46,378 nt of DNA from Chitinophagaceae bacterium (GCA_027486835.1 JAIXOJ010000050.1:1-46378); one strand, 5' to 3'. Counted from the first letter of the stretch, positions 26,369 to 35,740 are shown. Notes: a model not told the origin generated them from the letters alone. Program-made: numbers and translations.

Positions 26369-27436
26369 ATGAAAAAGTACAAACCAGGGGTACTCTTCGG
26401 AGAAGAATTAGAGGCCCTTTTGCAAGATGCAAAGCAAAATGAATTTGCATTACCTGCGGTTAACACCATTGGTACTAATACCATCAACGCAGTTTTAGAA
26501 ACAGCGGCTAAAGTGAACTCCCCAGTCATCATTCAGTTCTCTAATGGCGGTGCTCAATTTGTGGCTGGTAAAGGAATGCCCAATGGCAACTATGAAGCAA
26601 ATATTGCTGGTGGTATTTCAGGTGCACTACATATCCACAATGTAGCCAAATACTATGGTGTGCCAGTTGTATTACACACTGACCATGCTGCAAAGAAATG
26701 GTTACCATGGGTAAGTGGTCTAATTGACGCAGGGGAACAATACTTTAAAGAAAAAGGACACCCACTTTTTAGCTCTCATATGCTTGATTTGAGCGAAGAG
26801 CCTTTAGAAGAAAACATTCATACCTCAGTAGAGTTCTACAAAAGAATGAAACCATTAGGTATGGCTATTGAAATTGAATTAGGCGTAACCGGAGGTGAAG
26901 AAGATGGCGTGGATAACAGTGATGTTGAAAACGATAAGTTATATACCCAACCGCAGCATGTGGCCTATTCTTTTACTGAATTAAGTAAGGTGGGTAATCT
27001 ATTTACCATCGCAGCAGCATTTGGCAATGTTCATGGGGTTTATAAACCAGGTAACGTGGAGCTTAGACCTGAAATATTGAAAAACAGTCAGGATTATATT
27101 GAAAGAGAACTTAAAACAGGTTCAAAACCAGTTTACTTCGTTTTCCATGGAGGAAGCGGTTCGCCGCAAAGTCAAATAAGAGAAGCCATCAGCTATGGTG
27201 CTATTAAAATGAATATAGACACCGACTTGCAATGGGCTTTCTGGGATGGTATTCTTCAAAACTATAAAAAGAATGAAGGTTACCTACAAGGTCAGCTTGG
27301 TAATCCTGAGGGTGATGATAAACCCAATAAAAAATATTATGACCCTAGAGTTTGGTTGCGTAAAGCAGAAGAAAGCTTTAGCAAAAGATTAGAAATTGCT
27401 TTTGAAGATTTGAACTGCATTAACAGAAATGCATAA
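26369..27436 (+). CDS. fbaA: Class II fructose-bisphosphate aldolase
   Basis: A 355-residue zinc aldolase that interconverts fructose 1,6-bisphosphate with glyceraldehyde 3-phosphate and dihydroxyacetone phosphate. The catalytic Asp and a zinc His are in HTDHAAKK (D105, H106). Further metal ligands are in GNVHGVYKPGN and FHGGSGSP, the latter also binding phosphate. AIKMNIDTDLQWAF supplies phosphate contacts. Length matches the E. coli FbaA-like class IIA. I use the ATG at 26369 (MKKYKPGVLF), not the TTG three codons upstream. A strong terminator follows. It acts in glycolysis/gluconeogenesis in the cytoplasm. Confidence 0.97.
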   Translation: MKKYKPGVLFGEELEALLQDAKQNEFALPAVNTIGTNTINAVLETAAKVNSPVIIQFSNGGAQFVAGKGMPNGNYEANIAGGISGALHIHNVAKYYGVPVVLHTDHAAKKWLPWVSGLIDAGEQYFKEKGHPLFSSHMLDLSEEPLEENIHTSVEFYKRMKPLGMAIEIELGVTGGEEDGVDNSDVENDKLYTQPQHVAYSFTELSKVGNLFTIAAAFGNVHGVYKPGNVELRPEILKNSQDYIERELKTGSKPVYFVFHGGSGSPQSQIREAISYGAIKMNIDTDLQWAFWDGILQNYKKNEGYLQGQLGNPEGDDKPNKKYYDPRVWLRKAEESFSKRLEIAFEDLNCINRNA

Positions 27437-27512
27437 TTATTAGCAGATTCTACTACTTTTCAGACACTCTTTGGATACAAATACGGGTTTAGAATTAACT
27501 TACGACTTAATT

Positions 27513-27552
27513 AAAAAAGAGATAACCCATACAAAATGGTTGTCTCTTTTTT
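27513..27552 (+). terminator. Strong rho-independent terminator after the aldolase gene
   Basis: 15-bp stem with one G-T pair (AAAAAAGAGATAACC with GGTTGTCTCTTTTTT), 10-base loop, T-run included in the stem and continued as CTTTT. Confidence 0.9.
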
Positions 27553-27628
27553 CTTTTACCCACCCCAATAAACTTTCGTAGTATCAATTATCATTACCTT
27601 CACCGCTTCCGAAAAGTCTATTTTAAAC

Positions 27629-28552
27629 ATGAAAAAAGAGGATTTAGAAGATATGGATAACATTTTTACAGGTTTAGAAGATGCCCAACAAGAGGAAACA
27701 GGGCGTAGAAGTTGGTTTACACGTAGAAAAAAAGGAATCCTTACATCCACTGCTGATAAAAAAGAAACCCCAGAGGGTTTATGGAATAAATGTCCTGAAT
27801 GTAGTTTTATTTCTACTACCACAGATTTAAAAGAAAACTTATTTATTTGTGCGAAGTGTAATTATCATCACCGTATCGGCAGTGCCGAGTATTACGAAAT
27901 TATTTTTGATGAGCAAAAATTTACCGAACTTTTTGACAATATTAGAAGTATTGACAAGCTGAACTTCACCGATTTAAAAAGCTACCAGAAAAGACTTGAT
28001 GAGATTCATGCAAAGACAGATTTAAAAGATAGCATGAGAGTAGCTGTTGGCAAAGTCAATGGTGAAGATCTAGTAATAGCTTGTATGGATTTTGAGTTTA
28101 TTGGTGGAAGTTTAGGTAGTGTGATGGGAGAGAAATTTGCCCGTGCCGTTGACTATTGCATTGAACATAAAATGCCTTACCTAGTAATCAGTAAAAGTGG
28201 GGGTGCAAGAATGATGGAAAGTGCGTTTAGCTTGATGCAACTGGCTAAAACTAGTGGTAAACTTTCTCAATTGAGTGATGCAAAGCTTCCTTATTTCTCA
28301 TTATTGACAGACCCAACTTTTGGTGGGATATCCGCTAGTTTTGGAATGTTAGGTGACTTAAACTTTGCGGAACCTGGAGCTTTAATCGGTTTTGCAGGAC
28401 CAAGGGTAATTAAAGAAACAATAAAAAAAGATTTACCACCAGGTTTTCAGAAAAGCGAATTTTTAATTGATCACGGTTTTTTAGACTTTATTATAGACCG
28501 GAAAAGTTTGAAACTAATACTTTCGCAACTAATTGGATTGTTTAGAAATTAA
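27629..28552 (+). CDS. accD: Acetyl-CoA carboxylase carboxyltransferase subunit beta
   Basis: A 307-residue carboxyltransferase beta subunit that, with AccA, moves the carboxyl group from biotin to acetyl-CoA to give malonyl-CoA for fatty acid synthesis. The four-Cys zinc ribbon is C55-P-E-C58 and C74-A-K-C77. The crotonase-like fold shows ISKSGGARMMESAFSLMQLAK and DPTFGGISASF(G)MLGD. The first ~32 residues (to RRSWF) extend beyond most AccD proteins, which start near WFTRRKKGIL; starts at residue 1 or the internal Met 9 are both possible and cannot be decided here. smpB follows 73 bp downstream. Confidence 0.95.
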   Translation: MKKEDLEDMDNIFTGLEDAQQEETGRRSWFTRRKKGILTSTADKKETPEGLWNKCPECSFISTTTDLKENLFICAKCNYHHRIGSAEYYEIIFDEQKFTELFDNIRSIDKLNFTDLKSYQKRLDEIHAKTDLKDSMRVAVGKVNGEDLVIACMDFEFIGGSLGSVMGEKFARAVDYCIEHKMPYLVISKSGGARMMESAFSLMQLAKTSGKLSQLSDAKLPYFSLLTDPTFGGISASFGMLGDLNFAEPGALIGFAGPRVIKETIKKDLPPGFQKSEFLIDHGFLDFIIDRKSLKLILSQLIGLFRN

Positions 28553-28588
28553 TTAAATCCAACCATTTTACAAATTAATTGGATTTAA
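28553..28588 (+). terminator. Possible weak terminator between accD and smpB
   Basis: 10-bp perfect stem (TTAAATCCAA with TTGGATTTAA) beginning directly after the accD stop codon, with a 16-base loop. It is AT-rich and lacks a T-run, so attenuation rather than full termination is likely if it acts at all. Confidence 0.45.
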
Positions 28589-28625
28589 CAAAGTCATCAA
28601 TACTAAAAGAAACTTACTAGCATCC

Positions 28626-29069
28626 ATGGCAAAAGAAATGAACAATAGACAGGCATATTTTAATTACGCTATAGAGCAGAAATTAGAAGCTGGAATTGTG
28701 TTACTTGGCACAGAGGTAAAAAGTATTAGGGAAGGTAAAGTAAGCTTCAATGATGCATTTTGCCTTTTTGATCGCCATGAATTATGGGTAAGGGGGCTAT
28801 ATATTGCTGAATATAATTTAGGCACCACTAACAACCACATTGCTGTACATGACCGAAAACTCCTGTTACATAAAAGAGAATTGAGCAAATTAGAAGCGAA
28901 AATTAAAGAACGTGGTTATAGTATCGTTCCGCTTAAAGTATTTTTTACTGATAAGCAAATGGTAAAAGTTGAAATTGGCTTAGGCCGAGGTAAAAAAGAA
29001 CACGACAAAAGACAAACAATCAAAGAAAGGGATAGTAGGAAGGAAATAAAACAATATTTACTACGTTAA
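28626..29069 (+). CDS. smpB: SsrA-binding protein SmpB
   Basis: A 147-residue beta-barrel protein that binds tmRNA and delivers it to stalled ribosomes (trans-translation). Motifs: NRQAYFNYAIEQKLEAGIVL, LGTEVKSIREGKVSFNDAF, and the C-terminal GRGKKEHDKRQTIKERD tail that enters the mRNA channel. Length and start are typical. The tmRNA gene (ssrA), which sits next to smpB in some genomes, is not seen in the following 380 bp. Confidence 0.97.
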   Translation: MAKEMNNRQAYFNYAIEQKLEAGIVLLGTEVKSIREGKVSFNDAFCLFDRHELWVRGLYIAEYNLGTTNNHIAVHDRKLLLHKRELSKLEAKIKERGYSIVPLKVFFTDKQMVKVEIGLGRGKKEHDKRQTIKERDSRKEIKQYLLR

Positions 29070-29447
29070 TCTAGTAAGCAATAGCCTTTCAAAGATTTTT
29101 ATCATTTTATATTAAAACACTGCAAAAAAGTTACATTCCTACAATACAATGAACCTTAATACTGAAAAAAATCGACTGAAATTATGCCTTATCATAACTG
29201 GTAAAAGATTTATGTACCTTCTTTAAGATTGTATGTTGGGATCTAAACTACTGGAATATTTGCGGCTAAATTATCCTATACACCAACTCCAAAGAATTTT
29301 GCCCGGAAATTATCAACGACACCAAGAAAACAGAAAAAATCCAGAAAAAGCACTTGAAAAAGACCCATTTTTAAAAAAAATTTCGTTAATCCATATTTCT
29401 GTACTATCATGCGATTGTTTTTGTTCATTACGTCTTTAAACTTATAA
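29070..29447. other. Intergenic region after smpB, nothing recognised
   Basis: 378 bp of AT-rich DNA. A 68-codon frame at 29233-29439 has no family likeness and I regard it as chance. No tmRNA, tRNA or terminator was found. Confidence 0.4.
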
Positions 29448-30407
29448 ATGGTTATTATGAAAAAGATTGGAATTCTACACGGAAAAGAAAGAAGTTTTCC
29501 AGAAGCCCTAATTGAAAAAATTAATAGTAAGAAAGTAAAAGGTATCATTGCTGAACCGGTTCAAATTTCAAAAGTTGTACAAGGAGAACCTACTGGATAT
29601 GCAGTTATAATTGACAGAATTAGTCAGGATGTCCCATTTTATCGTGCTTATGTTAAAAATGCTGCGTTAACTGGAACTGCTGTAATAAACAATCCATTTT
29701 GGTTTAGTGCAGACGAGAAATTTTTCAACAACTGTTTAGCAACAAAAATTGGGGTTCCTGTACCTAACACTGTTATATTACCTTCTCATCAATTACCGGA
29801 TGATACTTCTGGTGAATCTTTCTCCAACTTAACCTACCCGCTTGATTGGGATGCCATATTCGAATATGTTGGATTTCCTGCTTACATGAAACCTTTTGCT
29901 GGCGGTGGATGGAAGAACGTTTATAAAGTGGCAGATAAAGATGACTTTTTCAAAAAACATGCAGAAACAGGGCAATTAGTAATGTTACTTCAAGAAGAAA
30001 TTGTATTCGAAGAATATTACCGTTGTTATTGCATCGGCAGAAAACATGTACTCATTATGCCTTACGAGCCTAGAAATCCTCACCATTTAAGGTACGAAGC
30101 CAGTTTTAAACCTACCCCAGAAAAATTGGAAGAAATGAAGGAGATTGTACTAAAAATCAACAATTATTTAGGGTATGACTTTAACACAGTGGAATTGGCT
30201 TTAAGAAACGGAATACCCTTTGCCATAGACTTTTGCAATCCTGCACCTGATGCAGACCGCAAAAGTGTTGGCGATGCCAATTTCGAATGGGTGGTGGAAA
30301 CCGCAGCCAATTACGCAATTGAAGTGGCAAAGGCTCAAGGGAAAGGTAAGGACAATGCTACATGGGGTGAATTTGTTAAAAAATCAACTACTGGTAAATT
30401 GTTGTAA
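29448..30407 (+). CDS. ATP-grasp domain protein, probable carboxylate-amine/peptide ligase
   Basis: A 319-residue protein of the ATP-grasp fold, with an N-terminal pre-ATP-grasp region (KKIGILHGKERSFPEAL), the phosphate-binding loop AYMKPFAGGGWKNVYKV, and the adenine/metal end FNTVELALRNGIPFAIDFCNPAPD, whose acidic residue and Asn would coordinate magnesium. ATP-grasp enzymes join a carboxylate to an amine through an acyl phosphate. The substrate is unknown. The gene is followed 64 bp later by a YbdK-type ligase on the same strand, so the two may build one small amide- or peptide-linked metabolite. The ATG at 29457 is an alternative start (MKKIGIL). Confidence 0.8.
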   Translation: MVIMKKIGILHGKERSFPEALIEKINSKKVKGIIAEPVQISKVVQGEPTGYAVIIDRISQDVPFYRAYVKNAALTGTAVINNPFWFSADEKFFNNCLATKIGVPVPNTVILPSHQLPDDTSGESFSNLTYPLDWDAIFEYVGFPAYMKPFAGGGWKNVYKVADKDDFFKKHAETGQLVMLLQEEIVFEEYYRCYCIGRKHVLIMPYEPRNPHHLRYEASFKPTPEKLEEMKEIVLKINNYLGYDFNTVELALRNGIPFAIDFCNPAPDADRKSVGDANFEWVVETAANYAIEVAKAQGKGKDNATWGEFVKKSTTGKLL

Positions 30408-30471
30408 TTGTCATATTAATTAAAGGAATTAGAAAATTATCATCAATAAGTTAATTGGTTAATTGTTTTGT

Positions 30472-31584
30472 ATGAGTAGCTTAAACTTGAGTAGTTTTAC
30501 CCTTGGAATTGAAGAAGAATATATGGTTATTGACCCTCAAACCAGAGAGTTAAAAAGCCATGAGCAAAAGATAGTAATAGAAGGACAGAAGTTATTACGA
30601 GATAAAGTAAAAGCAGAAATGCACCAGGCCGTCGTAGAAGTTGGTACTGATATCTGCAAGGATATTGATGAAGCGTTTATTGATGTAGCTGGACTACGTG
30701 GTAATATAGCTGAAATCGCGGGAAGTTTGGGATTATGGGTAGGTGCAAGTGGCACCCACCCATTCAGTCATTGGCATAGTCAGTTGATCACTGATAACAT
30801 TCGTTACCATGAAATTGTAAATGAACTTCAGGAAGCAGCAAGAAGTAACTTAATTTTTGGCCTACATGTTCATGTTGGCATAACAGATAGAAAATTGGCC
30901 ATTCATATTGCCAATACTGCTAGATATTTCTTACCCCATGTTTATGCACTAAGCACTAACTCTCCCTTTTGGATTGGAAGAACGACTGGTTATAAATCGT
31001 ATCGATCAAAAGTATTCGATAAGTTTCCAAGAACTGGTATCCCAGAATATTTTGAGAGTATTGAAGCATATGACAATTATGTTAATTTGCTGATCAAAAC
31101 GAATTGTATTGACAACGCAAAAAAAATATGGTGGGACATACGAGTACATCCCTTTTTTAACACTATTGAATTTAGGGTTTGTGATGTACCCATGACCATC
31201 AATGAAACCATGGCAATCGCTGCTTTGTTCCAAGCTATTTGTGCAAAACTGTACAAACTTAGAACGCAAAACCTCAATTTTATTGTTTATCAACGTGCAT
31301 TGATCAACGAAAACAAGTGGCGAGCTGGTAGATATGGTATTGAAGGTAGCCTTATTGATTTTGGAAAAGAAACAGAAGTACCTACAAGACGGCTGATATT
31401 GGAATTACTAGATTTCGTTGATGACGTAATTGATGAATTAGGCAGTCGTCATGTTATTGAAAAAATTCCAGCGTTAATGGATAAGGGCACTGGTGCAGAC
31501 CGACAACTAAAGGTTTTTGCTGAAACAAACAACCTAGTTAATGTCGTTGATTATATTCACGACCAGTTTTTGACTTCAGTATAA
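30472..31584 (+). CDS. YbdK-type carboxylate-amine ligase (GCS2 family)
   Basis: A 370-residue member of the glutamate-cysteine ligase family 2, related to E. coli YbdK, which shows weak gamma-glutamylcysteine synthetase activity. The N-terminal FTLGIEEEYMVID (metal and ATP site), QAVVEVGTDIC, GLHVHVGI near 130, and the FRVCDVPM strand are family landmarks. Many relatives occur beside ATP-grasp genes, as here. I start at the ATG at 30472; an in-frame TTG nine bases earlier is less likely. True product unknown; gamma-glutamyl or similar amide bond formation is an inference. Confidence 0.9.
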   Translation: MSSLNLSSFTLGIEEEYMVIDPQTRELKSHEQKIVIEGQKLLRDKVKAEMHQAVVEVGTDICKDIDEAFIDVAGLRGNIAEIAGSLGLWVGASGTHPFSHWHSQLITDNIRYHEIVNELQEAARSNLIFGLHVHVGITDRKLAIHIANTARYFLPHVYALSTNSPFWIGRTTGYKSYRSKVFDKFPRTGIPEYFESIEAYDNYVNLLIKTNCIDNAKKIWWDIRVHPFFNTIEFRVCDVPMTINETMAIAALFQAICAKLYKLRTQNLNFIVYQRALINENKWRAGRYGIEGSLIDFGKETEVPTRRLILELLDFVDDVIDELGSRHVIEKIPALMDKGTGADRQLKVFAETNNLVNVVDYIHDQFLTSV

Positions 31585-31676
31585 AATCATTAATCGAATA
31601 CATTTTGTAAAAAATGTTTTGCAATACAATTTTTTAGAAAAGCAGCAAAGGGTATTTAGTGCGTATCATAATACCC

Positions 31677-32240
31677 GTGAGCTTGATTAAACCACTATAT
31701 CAATTGTCAGAGTACGAACTCATTAAGGGCTGTTTGGAGGGAAACCAAAACATCCAGCGAATGCTATTCGAGCAATTTGCTGGTAAGTTTATGACAATGT
31801 GCCTAAGATATGCTGTTGATTCAATGGAAGCTGAGGATATGCTTCAGGAAGGATTTGTAAGAATTTTTACCCATTTACACCAATTTAAATTCGAGGGTTC
31901 TTTCGAAGGATGGATGAGAAGAATTATTGTAAATGTTTGTTTAAAACATTTACAAAAAAGAAAACTTCAATTTAAGGAAATATCAGATGAGCATGCCAAT
32001 GAAGTACAAATTGCCCCTTACACTTATAGCAGTATTGGAGAAGATGAATTAATGAAGTTAATTAGTCGTTTACCAGATGGCTACAGAACTGTTTTCAATT
32101 TAAATGTAATTGAAGGTTATAGTCATGAAGAAATTGCTGTTCTGTTGGGCATTCAGGCAAGTACAAGCCGTAGCCAATTGGTAAAAGCTCGCAAAATGTT
32201 GCAAAACCAAATTATCCACCTCGAAAAAATTGCCGTATGA
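31677..32240 (+). CDS. ECF-family RNA polymerase sigma factor
   Basis: A sigma-70 family factor of the extracytoplasmic-function type, about 187 residues from the GTG at 31677 (MSLIKPLYQLSEYEL); a GTG at 31659 adds six residues. Region 2 is ELIKGCLEGNQ to EAEDMLQEGFVRIFTHLHQF and EGWMRRIIVNVCLKHL. Region 4 is LPDGYRTVFNLNVIEGYSHEEIAVLLGI with TSRSQLVKARKML as the -35 recognition helix. Its stop overlaps the ATG of the next gene by 4 bp, so the two are translationally coupled, a usual sign of a sigma/anti-sigma pair. Confidence 0.93.
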   Translation: MSLIKPLYQLSEYELIKGCLEGNQNIQRMLFEQFAGKFMTMCLRYAVDSMEAEDMLQEGFVRIFTHLHQFKFEGSFEGWMRRIIVNVCLKHLQKRKLQFKEISDEHANEVQIAPYTYSSIGEDELMKLISRLPDGYRTVFNLNVIEGYSHEEIAVLLGIQASTSRSQLVKARKMLQNQIIHLEKIAV

Positions 32241-33772
32241 TGAGTGATAATCCTTTCGATAGACATATAAAAAATAGCCTTCGTGATTACAAGTCTCCTG
32301 TTCCAAATGGAATGTTTGAGAAAATCATGGAAGAGTCAACACGTTTGAAAAAACCTTTGCCCTTTTGGCAAAAAAATAATTTCAAACTATCTGCTGTTTT
32401 ACTTACTCTATTTGCTATTTACTTGATAAACCACTTCATTGTTGGGAGTAAATTTTCTAATAGCTCTTCAGTTTCTAAGAAAATTGCAAATAATTTTGCT
32501 AACTCGAAAACAGATTCTGGTAATGTTTACGGCAAAATAATAAGCAATCAATCTGAATTAAGTTTAGGTGATTCAGTTCAATTTACTAACAAAAGAGAGT
32601 ATGTTTCTCAGGAGGCTGTATCAAAGGCATCTAGTGACGATAATTTTATAACCAATAAAGAAATAAATAAAGAAATAACTATTGCCATAAAAAAGAAAAT
32701 GCCTTTATCGTTTGATTCAAATGATAAAGTAAGTTCAACAAAGAATTTGAATAAAAAAGTGGTAACCAAAAAAGACTCTCCATTCTTTTTACCTTCCCAA
32801 AGTGAGAAAAAAAACAAACCTTCGATTGTTAGTAAATCCGAAGATAATGCTACATTAGGTTTAGTTACTGATAGTTCATCAACTAGTACTGATATTAAGG
32901 AAAAAAATTGGAAATCTCTTGGCTATCAAGATATCATTCGATCGTTTACCCAATTAGAGAATACCAATTTAATCAATAGTAAACCCTTAATGCAAACAAA
33001 TACTACGACAACAATTTCTTTAAAAGATATAAGAAAAGGTCAGTGGTTTGTGGAGGGATATGGATCATTAGATTTCAACACAAAAAACATTCAAGCTCCT
33101 GGATTCAATACAGATTATTTAAGGATGAAAGATAGTTCTCACCAATTAACCACTGGCTACAGTGGGGGTATAAAAATTGGAAAAAGATTTGGCCAATACC
33201 TCGCACTTAAAATAGGATTACAATACAAACAAATTAATGAACGCTTTGAATACATTTCTCAAAATGTTTCAAAGTCATCCTCCATCATTACCACAAGAAC
33301 ATTCTTAAACGATATTGGTCAAACACTTTCATTACAAGATACCTCCTATTTAAGTCAATTGGGTTATTCAGTTAAGAAAGTTAATAATTCTTATAAAAAC
33401 ATTGAAATACCCCTAACCGTCGGTTACGAAAAAAAATACAAGAAACTTACGGTTGGTATAAACCTTGGCATAATTGCCAATATTCAATCCTATTATAAAG
33501 GTCAAACTTTTGATACTTCTTATCAAATAACTAGTTTAGGTGCAAAAAATGGTACTGGTTTTTACAAAAGCCAAAGCAATTTGAGCCTGTTTGGTAGTGC
33601 CCAGTTATTATACCAACTTCCCCACCATATAGAGTTATTTACAGAACCATATCTAAGGATTAGCATTGGTAATAGCAGTATTTCCGATATTGGATATAAT
33701 CAACGTTTCAATGGAATGGGAATTTCAACGGGGTTGCGTTTTTCTTTTCCAGGTAAAAGCAACAAAAAATAA
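32237..33772 (+). CDS. Probable anti-sigma-like protein fused to an outer-membrane beta-barrel
   Basis: A 511-residue protein. Residues 1-49 are a short cytoplasmic segment (FDRHIKNSLRDYKSPVPNGM) of the type that precedes barrel proteins coupled to Bacteroidota ECF factors. Residues 50-69 form one TM helix. About 70-265 is a Ser/Lys/Asn-rich linker of low complexity. The rest, from about WFVEGYGSLDF onward, alternates short aromatic strands ending near SFPGKSNKK and resembles the porin-like or PF13568-type barrel. In this reading one chain crosses both membranes and could hold the sigma factor until a cell-surface cue arrives. The anti-sigma role is inferred from the 4-bp overlap and the N-terminus. 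Confidence 0.6.
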   Translation: MMSDNPFDRHIKNSLRDYKSPVPNGMFEKIMEESTRLKKPLPFWQKNNFKLSAVLLTLFAIYLINHFIVGSKFSNSSSVSKKIANNFANSKTDSGNVYGKIISNQSELSLGDSVQFTNKREYVSQEAVSKASSDDNFITNKEINKEITIAIKKKMPLSFDSNDKVSSTKNLNKKVVTKKDSPFFLPSQSEKKNKPSIVSKSEDNATLGLVTDSSSTSTDIKEKNWKSLGYQDIIRSFTQLENTNLINSKPLMQTNTTTTISLKDIRKGQWFVEGYGSLDFNTKNIQAPGFNTDYLRMKDSSHQLTTGYSGGIKIGKRFGQYLALKIGLQYKQINERFEYISQNVSKSSSIITTRTFLNDIGQTLSLQDTSYLSQLGYSVKKVNNSYKNIEIPLTVGYEKKYKKLTVGINLGIIANIQSYYKGQTFDTSYQITSLGAKNGTGFYKSQSNLSLFGSAQLLYQLPHHIELFTEPYLRISIGNSSISDIGYNQRFNGMGISTGLRFSFPGKSNKK

Positions 33773-33795
33773 ATTAAGTGCCTCAAAGATGTAAC

Positions 33796-34776
33796 ATGAA
33801 ATTTACTAATCGCATATTGCTAATTATATGTTTTACCGCTACTTTTTTTACTCAGTCTTGTAAAAAAAATAGCGAAGCAGACATTTTTGTAGCTACTCAA
33901 AGTATTGCAGATACTACTTGGAGTTTAGATTCCTCGTTACCTTCAAATATTAATCAGTCGATAAAATCGATTGCCGTTATTGATAGTTTCGACTGTACCA
34001 ATGATTCAAAAATTAAGGTGAATGATCAGGTGGAAGTCAATTTTGGTGAAAAAGGGTGTATGAGTTCCTTGTCGCCAAGTTCTACCATTACAACCCGAGT
34101 ACATATAAAAGCAGAAATTCAGGCAATAACTAGCAAGGGGGATTTACTTAGAAATGGAATAATACAATATGCAAACGGAATGTTGTTTGATGCGGGTTAC
34201 ATCATTAATATTAAACTAAGCAATAAAGGAAAGGAAGTGTATTGGAATAGCAATATTCCTATTTTCATTACCATCAAAAATCATCCAGTCAAATCTGGAA
34301 TGCAATTCTATACCATGCAAAAAAACGGTATTGATACAAACGGAATCTGGGTGAATAATAGTTCACTTGGAGCGATAAGTACCAGTACCACAACTGGAAA
34401 TACCATCATTACTTCTAATACTATTGGCTGGTTTGGCTGTTTTAAGACCATACCTATTTCTTCCCAATTAAAAACTAGGGTGAACGTATCACTACCACTA
34501 AATTTTACTAATCGAAATACTGCTGTTTTTGCCATTTTTGATTCCTTCAAAACGGTTCAACGATTATTGCCCTATTCATCTGGCAAAACTTATTTCGCAC
34601 CTAATATACCCATCAATTCTGCATTAAAAATAGTATCAATAAGCTATATAAACAACAATTATTTTATAGGGGTGCAATCCTTAGTTACTACTGCTCAAAC
34701 CTCTTCGACATTGTTGAAAATAGTACCGACCCAATACTCCGCTCCTGATTTAGTACAATTTCTGAATAATCTATAA
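33796..34776 (+). CDS. Predicted lipoprotein, function unknown
   Basis: A 326-residue exported protein starting at the ATG at 33796 (MKFTNRILLIICF), 24 bp past the barrel gene; an earlier GTG at 33778 would delay the signal peptide. The hydrophobic stretch ends in FFTQSCKKN, whose Cys can be lipidated (the lipobox is loose, as often in Bacteroidota). The mature part is rich in Ser, Thr, Asn and beta strands, with no family that I recognise. The layout sigma / barrel / lipoprotein suggests it works with the two upstream proteins at the outer membrane, but no motif shows how. Confidence 0.6.
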   Translation: MKFTNRILLIICFTATFFTQSCKKNSEADIFVATQSIADTTWSLDSSLPSNINQSIKSIAVIDSFDCTNDSKIKVNDQVEVNFGEKGCMSSLSPSSTITTRVHIKAEIQAITSKGDLLRNGIIQYANGMLFDAGYIINIKLSNKGKEVYWNSNIPIFITIKNHPVKSGMQFYTMQKNGIDTNGIWVNNSSLGAISTSTTTGNTIITSNTIGWFGCFKTIPISSQLKTRVNVSLPLNFTNRNTAVFAIFDSFKTVQRLLPYSSGKTYFAPNIPINSALKIVSISYINNNYFIGVQSLVTTAQTSSTLLKIVPTQYSAPDLVQFLNNL

Positions 34777-34807
34777 GCAGCAGGAATTATTTCAGTTGAT
34801 TTCTAGC

Positions 34808-35740
34808 TCACTTTTCCTTTACAAAATCGAAAAGTGTTGCTGTAAAACTTCCTCGCTCTCTTTTTTTAAATAAGACTGACCAGTTTCCTTTATATCGGAG
34901 TGTTTTAGGTACAATAAGCCCTTCAAATTTGGTCATTTCAACTTCCATTTGTACATCAAAATCGTAAATACCTGCATTATAACTTAGGTTATAATTTCGA
35001 GCAAGTACTTCCATCGTTTTCATATCAAACCAAGTGATCATTTTGTCAACAACAATCTCATCACTCTTAGAACCTACTTCTCTCTTGGGTAAAATTGAGA
35101 ACACATAAGCAAATGAACCCTGATATTCGCTAATGTCCAACTTATAATCATAGAGTTCATGGGCTTTATCATCATACAAGTCTAACTTATTGCCTATGAA
35201 GGGAATGCCTTGTATTTTTTTTCCAGGATTGAAGAACAACATCTTTAATTGATCTTTATGCTTGTCAATTCCGTGGCTTTGGTTAGGATTAATTTTTGTT
35301 CCAGCTACAATGTTCGATTCCCCACAAACCGTACCCTTTGTAAAAAAAAGAGCAGCGTATAATTGTCCGGTCATGTAGTTGCACTCATGCTCGTTAGAGT
35401 AGTAATCGCCTTTGACCTGTTCTTCTAAAATTTGCATACTCCTGCAACCATTTGTTCTAGTTTGTTTGGTTTTGCTAAAAAGTCCTGCGCAAATTTGGCC
35501 AGATTTATTAAACATATTCACGTCATTATAACTGGTATAACCTAGTACGCGTAAATTCTTGAAAGATTTATAAAATGAGGTATCCTCTTTAATCTGGTTA
35601 AGTATTTTCTTATAGTCAGCGTTATTATTTACAACTACCTCGGGAAGTGTGAATTTTTTATTATCAATAATAATGGTAGTATCTTGACTCCTTGTTACCA
35701 AAGTAACCAATAAACAAAGAACTGTAGCAACTGACCTCAT
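34808..35740 (-). CDS. Secreted protein of unknown function, coupled to def
   Basis: A 310-residue protein with an N-terminal signal peptide (MRSVATVLCLLVTLVTRSQ). The mature part starts with a segment reading FTLPEVVVNNNADYKKIL, a pattern seen in Bacteroidota envelope proteins that follow a carboxypeptidase-like regulatory module. The C-terminal third (WFDMKTMEVLARNY...KTLRYKGNWSVLFKKRERG) looks like a beta-rich, LolA-like half barrel. I cannot name a family. Several Cys (near 84, 99, 119, 138) may form disulfides. Its ATG overlaps the def stop by 4 bp (ATGA), so translation is coupled. Confidence 0.55.
   Translation of the reverse strand: MRSVATVLCLLVTLVTRSQDTTIIIDNKKFTLPEVVVNNNADYKKILNQIKEDTSFYKSFKNLRVLGYTSYNDVNMFNKSGQICAGLFSKTKQTRTNGCRSMQILEEQVKGDYYSNEHECNYMTGQLYAALFFTKGTVCGESNIVAGTKINPNQSHGIDKHKDQLKMLFFNPGKKIQGIPFIGNKLDLYDDKAHELYDYKLDISEYQGSFAYVFSILPKREVGSKSDEIVVDKMITWFDMKTMEVLARNYNLSYNAGIYDFDVQMEVEMTKFEGLIVPKTLRYKGNWSVLFKKRERGSFTATLFDFVKEK

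Noticed and set aside
29233-29439. 68-codon frame downstream of smpB
   Set aside because: No family likeness, odd composition, and no clear promoter or start support.
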